Positions 59,233 to 64,000 of a stretch of 64,000 nucleotides of DNA are shown in pieces (the stretch's first letter is position 1; each line of letters opens with the position of its first letter). A program made the position numbers and the translations under genes. The DNA lies in assembly GCF_017353185.1 (NCBI RefSeq), contig NZ_JAFMYV010000019.1:16873-80872 (forward strand). Reading direction: 5' to 3'. Under the pieces are notes generated by a model that saw nothing but the letters and a program-made list of their open reading frames with translations, ran no database searches and had not been told where the DNA came from. The DNA is from Fibrella rubiginis (GTDB lineage Bacteria > Bacteroidota > Bacteroidia > Cytophagales > Spirosomataceae).

Positions 59233-60711
59233 CGCCAGCTTCCAGCCGTCGCGGTATTGGCGCGAGACGAACTGGTTGGCTTCGTCGAAGTTGGTAATTT
59301 TCATGTTCTTGCCATCCCAGAGCAGCTTTTTCCGGCCAGGATAGTCAAAATTCCGACCTTCCGATTTGCCCGAACGCAGGTTGTAGCTCCGAATAGCCAG
59401 GTTACCCATCAGCACCGACTCGGTGAGGGGACCAGAGAAATCGAACGACGAGGTGAGGGCTTTGTGTTCCTTGCTGTTGAAACCCGCTTTGCAGGCCTCC
59501 GTCCACAGCACCTGATGCCCCCATTCGGGCATGGTTTTGTTTTGGGGGGTGCTCTGCTCGGCTGTGAGGCTGAACGTGCTACCGCTGCCTTTGGTATACA
59601 ACTTGGCCGACATACCATAAAGTCCGCAGACAATGATACCCTTGTCGCCAATCATGATCACGCCGCCGTCGTCGCCACCCATCGGCGCGTCGAGGGGGAG
59701 TTGCTCAGGGCGGAACGGACGAATACCGCCGTCGGCCCAGGTCATTTTGATAGGGGCTTTGTTTTTGGCCGTGGCCGGAAACGTCATCTGCACCTGCGAC
59801 GAAGGCGGGCAACCTTCGGGCACGTAGTTAGCTACCCAGTCTTTCTCATAAACTGTGCCCGTGCTGCATTCTACATCGGTGGGTGAGCTAAGCCCCAGCA
59901 CCCGGAAAGGCATGTCCATGATGTGGCAGCCAATATCGCCGAGAGCACCGGCCCCGAAATTCCACCAGCCGCGCCATTTGAAGGGGTGATAGAGCGGCGA
60001 ATAGCCCACGGGCGTGGCTGGTCCGATCCAGGTGTCCCAGTCAATATCAGCCGGGGCGGCGGCTTCGGTTTTTGGCGCATTGAAGCCCTGTGGCCATACG
60101 GGGCGGTTGGTCCAGAGATGTACTGTATGCACCGTGCCGATCTGGCCTTTGTCATACCACTCCGCCATTTTGTTCTGGTCAGGATTCGACGCTCCCTGGT
60201 TGCCCATCTGCGTCACCACCTTGTGTTTGCGGGCACCTTCGGTCAGCATCCGTGCCTCGTGGATGTTGTGCGTCAGAGGCTTCTGTACGTATACGTGTTT
60301 ACCCAACTGCATGGCGGCCATGGCTACCACGGCATGGCTGTGGTCGGCGGTCGAAACGGTTACAGCGTCGATGTTTTTGCCTTCCTTGTCCAGCATCTGC
60401 CGGAAATCTTTGTACTTGGCTGCCTTGGGGTGCTTGTCGAAGTTGGTTTTGGTGCGGGCGCTCCAGTCTATATCACAGAGGGCTACCATGTTGTTGGCGC
60501 CGTTGTTAAAGGCGTTGTTGGTATCGGAAAAGCCTTTACCCGCAATACCCACGCCCGCAATGTTGAGCTTGTCAGACGGGGCAATGAAGCCTTTGCCCAG
60601 TACGTGGCGGGGCACAATTAGAAATGAACTGGCTGCTAAAGCCCCGGTTTGCAAAAACTTCCGCCGTGTTGGCTGGTGCGGCGCATCGGTCGGTTGGTTG
60701 GTCTGACTCAT
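59230..60711 (-). CDS. Tat-exported Gfo/Idh/MocA family oxidoreductase
   Basis: 493 residues. A clear twin-arginine signal (PTRRKFLQTGALAASSFLIVP) is present, then the Rossmann start LNIAGVGIAGKG, VTVSTADHSHAVVAMAAMQLGKHVYVQKPLTHNI (catalytic lysine in QKP) and ALGDIGCHIMDMPFRVLGL. This is the secreted, large Bacteroidota subfamily. Tat export implies that the protein folds and binds its NAD(P) cofactor before crossing to the periplasm. The substrate is presumably a sugar derivative. The stop lies in palindrome IR-H. Confidence 0.93.
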   Translation of the reverse strand: MSQTNQPTDAPHQPTRRKFLQTGALAASSFLIVPRHVLGKGFIAPSDKLNIAGVGIAGKGFSDTNNAFNNGANNMVALCDIDWSARTKTNFDKHPKAAKYKDFRQMLDKEGKNIDAVTVSTADHSHAVVAMAAMQLGKHVYVQKPLTHNIHEARMLTEGARKHKVVTQMGNQGASNPDQNKMAEWYDKGQIGTVHTVHLWTNRPVWPQGFNAPKTEAAAPADIDWDTWIGPATPVGYSPLYHPFKWRGWWNFGAGALGDIGCHIMDMPFRVLGLSSPTDVECSTGTVYEKDWVANYVPEGCPPSSQVQMTFPATAKNKAPIKMTWADGGIRPFRPEQLPLDAPMGGDDGGVIMIGDKGIIVCGLYGMSAKLYTKGSGSTFSLTAEQSTPQNKTMPEWGHQVLWTEACKAGFNSKEHKALTSSFDFSGPLTESVLMGNLAIRSYNLRSGKSEGRNFDYPGRKKLLWDGKNMKITNFDEANQFVSRQYRDGWKLA

Positions 60712-60818
60712 ATGACAACGTTGTTATGTTCGGTACGCTAAAAACAAGAAAGTCGCCGTAGGTCTAATCTTACCTGATGGCCTGCCCAAACGGGTCTGTT
60801 TTTGGTTAAGAAACCAAT

Positions 60819-60826
60819 TACTTTTG
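60819..60826 (+). promoter_or_regulatory. -7 box TACTTTTG of the carboxylase gene
   Basis: Exact TAnnTTTG match 31 bp before the ATG at 60857. It overlaps an in-frame TTG at 60824, which rules out that earlier start. Confidence 0.7.
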
Positions 60827-60856
60827 CTCAAACCCTTTTTCCCGTTAATTGCCTAC

Positions 60857-62425
60857 ATGGAGTCACTGCCAACTGCGAAAACGACCGACGTACTTGCCCG
60901 TAAAAATGCCGAAGCCCTGTTGGGTGGTGGCCAAAAACGCATCGATGCCCAACACGCCAAGGGTAAATTAACCGCCCGCGAACGCATCGCCCTGCTGGTC
61001 GACGAAGGGTCTTTCGAAGAAATTGGCAAGTTTGTCATGCACCGTACCAAAGACTTCGGACTCGACAAAGAATATTACCTCGGCGATGGTGTGGTCACGG
61101 GCTACGGTACCATCGACGGGCGACTGGTGTACGTTTTCGCGCAGGATTTCACGGTCTTTGGCGGCGCCCTGTCCGAGACCCATGCCGAGAAGATCTGCAA
61201 ACTCATGGACCTTGCCATGCAAAACGGTGCGCCTGTTATTGGCCTCAACGATTCGGGCGGAGCACGGATTCAGGAAGGGGTACTTTCACTGGCGGGCTAT
61301 GCCGACATTTTTTACCGGAACACGCGCGCGTCGGGCGTGATTCCGCAACTGTCGGCCATTATGGGGCCGTGTGCGGGTGGGGCCGTATACAGCCCGGCCA
61401 TCACGGATTTTATCTTTATGGTCGAAAACACGAGCTACATGTTCGTAACCGGCCCCAACGTGGTAAAGACCGTGACCCACGAAGAGGTAACCGCTGAAGA
61501 GCTGGGCGGGGCCAGTACCCACAGCACTAAATCGGGCGTGACACACTTTGCATGTGCCAACGAACTGGCTTGTATTCAGCACGTTAAAAAGCTGCTGAGC
61601 TATATTCCGCAAAACTGCGAAGACCAGCCACCCATGTTGGCCTATGATACGGGCAACGGTCCGGAAGCCGAACGCCGCCCCGCCCTGAACAGCATTATTC
61701 CCGACAACCCCAACCAGCCCTACGATATGCGCGAAGTAATCGACGCCATCGTGGATGCTGATTCGTTTCTGGAGGTGCACAAGAATTTTGCCGAAAACAT
61801 CGTGGTCGGTTTTGCCCGCATCGGGGGGCGCAGCATTGGCGTGGTAGGCAACCAGCCGGCGGTGCTGGCGGGCGTACTCGACATTCAGGCCAGCACCAAA
61901 GCGGCCCGGTTTGTGCGGTTCTGCGACTGTTTCAACGTACCGCTGCTGGTGCTGGAAGACGTGCCCGGCTTTTTGCCCGGCACCGACCAGGAGTGGAACG
62001 GCATCATCACCAATGGGGCCAAGCTGCTCTACGCCTTTTGCGAGGCCACGGTGCCACGCGTCACCGTGATTACGCGTAAAGCCTATGGCGGGGCCTACGA
62101 CGTGATGAACTCAAAGCACATTGGGGCCGACATGAACTACGCCTGGCCCAACGCCGAAATTGCGGTGATGGGCGCGAGTGGTGCCGCCGAAATTATTTTC
62201 AAGCGGGAGATCGCCGAAGCGGAAGACCCACAGGCCAAGTTGCAGGAGAAAGTGCAGGAGTATACCCACAAGTTTGCCAACCCCTACCGTGCTGCCCACC
62301 GGGGCTACATCGATGAGGTGATCTATCCGGAAGAGACACGCCAGAAACTGATGCGGGCGTTTCAGATGCTGGAAAATAAAGTGGCTACGCTACCTAAGAA
62401 GAAACATGGCAACATACCGTTGTAG
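60857..62425 (+). CDS. Acyl-CoA carboxylase beta subunit (propionyl/methylmalonyl-CoA type)
   Basis: 522 residues from the ATG at 60857. The carboxyltransferase domains show RKNAEALLGGGQKRIDAQHAKGKLTARERIALLVDEGSFEE, GLNDSGGARIQEGVLSLAGYADIF, MGPCAGGAVYSPAITDFIFM, NQPAVLAGVLDIQASTKAARFVRFCDCFNVPLLVLEDVPGFLPGTDQEWNGIITNGAKLLYAF and RKAYGGAYDVMNSKHIGADMNYAWPNAEIAVMGASGAAEI. The protein transfers carboxyl from carboxybiotin to an acyl-CoA, most likely propionyl-CoA. The biotin carboxylase and biotin carrier are not adjacent. Cytoplasmic. Confidence 0.93.
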   Translation: MESLPTAKTTDVLARKNAEALLGGGQKRIDAQHAKGKLTARERIALLVDEGSFEEIGKFVMHRTKDFGLDKEYYLGDGVVTGYGTIDGRLVYVFAQDFTVFGGALSETHAEKICKLMDLAMQNGAPVIGLNDSGGARIQEGVLSLAGYADIFYRNTRASGVIPQLSAIMGPCAGGAVYSPAITDFIFMVENTSYMFVTGPNVVKTVTHEEVTAEELGGASTHSTKSGVTHFACANELACIQHVKKLLSYIPQNCEDQPPMLAYDTGNGPEAERRPALNSIIPDNPNQPYDMREVIDAIVDADSFLEVHKNFAENIVVGFARIGGRSIGVVGNQPAVLAGVLDIQASTKAARFVRFCDCFNVPLLVLEDVPGFLPGTDQEWNGIITNGAKLLYAFCEATVPRVTVITRKAYGGAYDVMNSKHIGADMNYAWPNAEIAVMGASGAAEIIFKREIAEAEDPQAKLQEKVQEYTHKFANPYRAAHRGYIDEVIYPEETRQKLMRAFQMLENKVATLPKKKHGNIPL

Positions 62426-62464
62426 GTGCCAAAAACGTTGACATTATAAACACTACCCCATTTT

Positions 62465-64000
62465 ATGAGATCGAGTTATACCGGCTGGTTACTGGCCTTG
62501 CTGCTGGGCATTGGCATTCTGCTACCGGAGGCAGCACAGGCCACTCACGTGCGGGCCGGCGAGATTACTACAAGACGTTTGCTGGACGGCACATCGCTGA
62601 AATACGAAATCACCCTCACTGCCTATTATGACGAAATAAAAGGGCGTGATGCGGCTCGTGATGCCAACCAGGTGCTTTTCTGCTTTGGCGACGGCATTCA
62701 GCGGCAGGTAGATCGTGTGTCGATCCGCCCGTTTGGTCGTGGCACGTCGATCAACACATACCGCACTACCTATACCTACCAGGGGCCGGGGACCTATTCT
62801 ATTTCGGCACGGATCATCAACCGAAACGACCAGACCCGGAACATTAACGGTGGGCAGTCACTGGAGATTAACTTCTTTGTTACAACAACAATCTCGGTTA
62901 TCAGTAGTCTGGGCCTAAACAGTACACCAGTACTGCTCAATCCGCCTGTCGATTCGGCTCGGATCGGTCAGAAATATTGTCACAACCCGGCGGCTTTCGA
63001 CATTGACGGTGATTCTTTATCGTACCGGATTGCCACACCACAACAGTCGAACGGGAACGATAACGATGCCACAGCTTGTCAGTCGTTTCCCGTTACGCGC
63101 TACCAACTGCCTAACCTGGTGGTGCCACCGGGCAAAACCGAAGCGGGTGCTTCCGGGGCAACCTTCACGGTTAATTCCCGCACGGGTGATGTGTGCTGGG
63201 ATTCGCCCGCCGAAGCTGGACAGTATAACTATGCCTTCGTGATTCAGGAATGGCGGGATGGCGTACTCATCGGCGAGATCACCCGCGACGTGCAGGTGAT
63301 TGTGGTGGATGGCCCCAACAAACGGCCATTGATTGATCCCATTGCTGATATTTGCGCCGAAGCGGGCACACTGATTACGCAGGGCATCCGGGTAACTGAT
63401 CCCGACGGAAACCGTGTATTAACCGAAGGCTTTGGTGGACCATTCAACCTAACGCCTGACCGGGTAGCGTACTCGCCACCCCTGTTGCCACCCGCCTTTG
63501 CTACCATCACCCCCGGTGAACTGGTGGCGCAGGCAAGCCCGGCCAGCAGTACGTTCAACTGGCAAACCAACTGCGGGCAGCTGCGGCAGGAGCCTTACCT
63601 CATCACCATTAAGGCCACTGACCTGCCCGCTAACCGCGCGGCGGCGCTCAACTCGTACCAGAGTTTTCAGATTCTGCTCATCGGCCCCCGGCCCCAGAAC
63701 CTGACAGCCCAAGCCGTCTCACCCACCACCGGCGGCAGCCGGGCCATCCGCCTCAACTGGGCACCTTACGCCTGCCTGCCCCCCGCCCAGCCCGGTTCAA
63801 CCTACTTGCCCCAAATGTTGGTCTACCGCAAAGAGGGTTGCACCAGCCCCGAACCCAACCCCTGCCAGACGGGTATCACAGGGGGCTACACTAAGATCGC
63901 TACGCTATCCATTGCCACCACTACCTACACCGACACCAGCAGCAGCCTGCGGCGGGGGGTGAGCTACAGCTACCGCATCGTGGCCCAGTACCCCCTGCCC
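62465..64000 (+). CDS. Large secreted protein, gliding-associated type (3' part cut off by window)
   Basis: 512 codons are present, frame open at the window end. The signal peptide is SYTGWLLALLLGIGILLPEAAQA. The mature start THVRAGEITTRRLLDGTSLKYEITLTAYYD, the following Ig/PKD-like blocks (IDPIADICAEAGTLITQGIRVTDPDGN) and a fibronectin-like block near the end (RAIRLNWAPYACLPPAQPG, SYSYRIVAQYPLP) match the long Bacteroidota proteins that end in a gliding-motility or type IX secretion C-terminal domain. That domain would lie outside the window. A possible adhesin or surface protein; PorT (25391) belongs to the same export system. Confidence 0.8.
   Translation, partial: MRSSYTGWLLALLLGIGILLPEAAQATHVRAGEITTRRLLDGTSLKYEITLTAYYDEIKGRDAARDANQVLFCFGDGIQRQVDRVSIRPFGRGTSINTYRTTYTYQGPGTYSISARIINRNDQTRNINGGQSLEINFFVTTTISVISSLGLNSTPVLLNPPVDSARIGQKYCHNPAAFDIDGDSLSYRIATPQQSNGNDNDATACQSFPVTRYQLPNLVVPPGKTEAGASGATFTVNSRTGDVCWDSPAEAGQYNYAFVIQEWRDGVLIGEITRDVQVIVVDGPNKRPLIDPIADICAEAGTLITQGIRVTDPDGNRVLTEGFGGPFNLTPDRVAYSPPLLPPAFATITPGELVAQASPASSTFNWQTNCGQLRQEPYLITIKATDLPANRAAALNSYQSFQILLIGPRPQNLTAQAVSPTTGGSRAIRLNWAPYACLPPAQPGSTYLPQMLVYRKEGCTSPEPNPCQTGITGGYTKIATLSIATTTYTDTSSSLRRGVSYSYRIVAQYPLP

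Overview
This is bacterial chromosome from the Bacteroidota, most likely order Cytophagales and a Spirosoma-like member of the Spirosomataceae. The evidence is a SusC/RagA receptor, a TonB receptor paired with a DUF4249 lipoprotein, PorT next to UbiE, a fused CzcA-TolC efflux protein, a gliding/type IX-type secreted protein, several Gfo/Idh/MocA oxidoreductases, and promoters with the TAnnTTTG -7 box instead of a sigma70 box. The genus is an inference.

Layout. 0-10 kb: sugar uptake and oxidation (partial SusC, MFS transporter, two Gfo/Idh/MocA enzymes, a TIM-barrel isomerase/epimerase, RhaT-type symporter) plus a small coiled-coil gene broken by an in-frame stop. 10-13.8 kb: Ser/Met-rich lipoprotein, an ECF sigma factor translationally coupled to a membrane-anchored DegP-like protease, and a ChrB-AraC fusion. 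13.8-20.2 kb: heavy-metal efflux operon (His-rich peptide, RND-TolC fusion, adaptor). 20.3-26.1 kb: flippase, secreted oxidoreductase, dipeptidase, ubiE, porT. 26.3-36.5 kb: an integrative element in a tRNA-Val gene, bounded by 47-bp direct repeats. It carries an integrase, an excisionase-like HTH protein, a VirE_N/DUF3987 primase-helicase, a phage-structural-like protein and several unknown genes, but no relaxase, capsid or terminase. 36.5-39.2 kb: a putative toxin-antitoxin pair (small antitoxin plus PIN nuclease) and two other genes. 39.4-64 kb: mostly core functions (RmlD-like reductase, cyclophilin, ABC ATPase, TonB/DUF4249 pair, DAHP synthase-chorismate mutase, proline dehydrogenase, LspA, response regulator, CocE-like hydrolase, WbqC, ClpC, two paralogous barrel proteins, phosphodiesterase, Tat-exported oxidoreductase, acyl-CoA carboxylase beta subunit), ending in a truncated secreted protein.

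Two patterns stand out. First, the element's left end carries a lone copy of the antitoxin-like gene that also lies just outside its right end, next to the PIN toxin gene, so the tRNA end, terminator and antitoxin block occurs on both sides. Second, many intergenic gaps hold long, nearly perfect inverted repeats (35-90 bp arms). Most start at or within a few bases of a stop codon. Their arm sequences differ from site to site but are built from reiterated short words, and several share an apex resembling GCTGACGC. Two of them (40.3 and 42.0 kb) share a loop and a CCTTCGACAGGCTCAGG REP-like core, and lie in opposite orientation around a two-gene block.

Start sites were chosen from signal peptides, overlaps and -7 boxes. 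All functions are assigned by reading sequence only; no database search was run.
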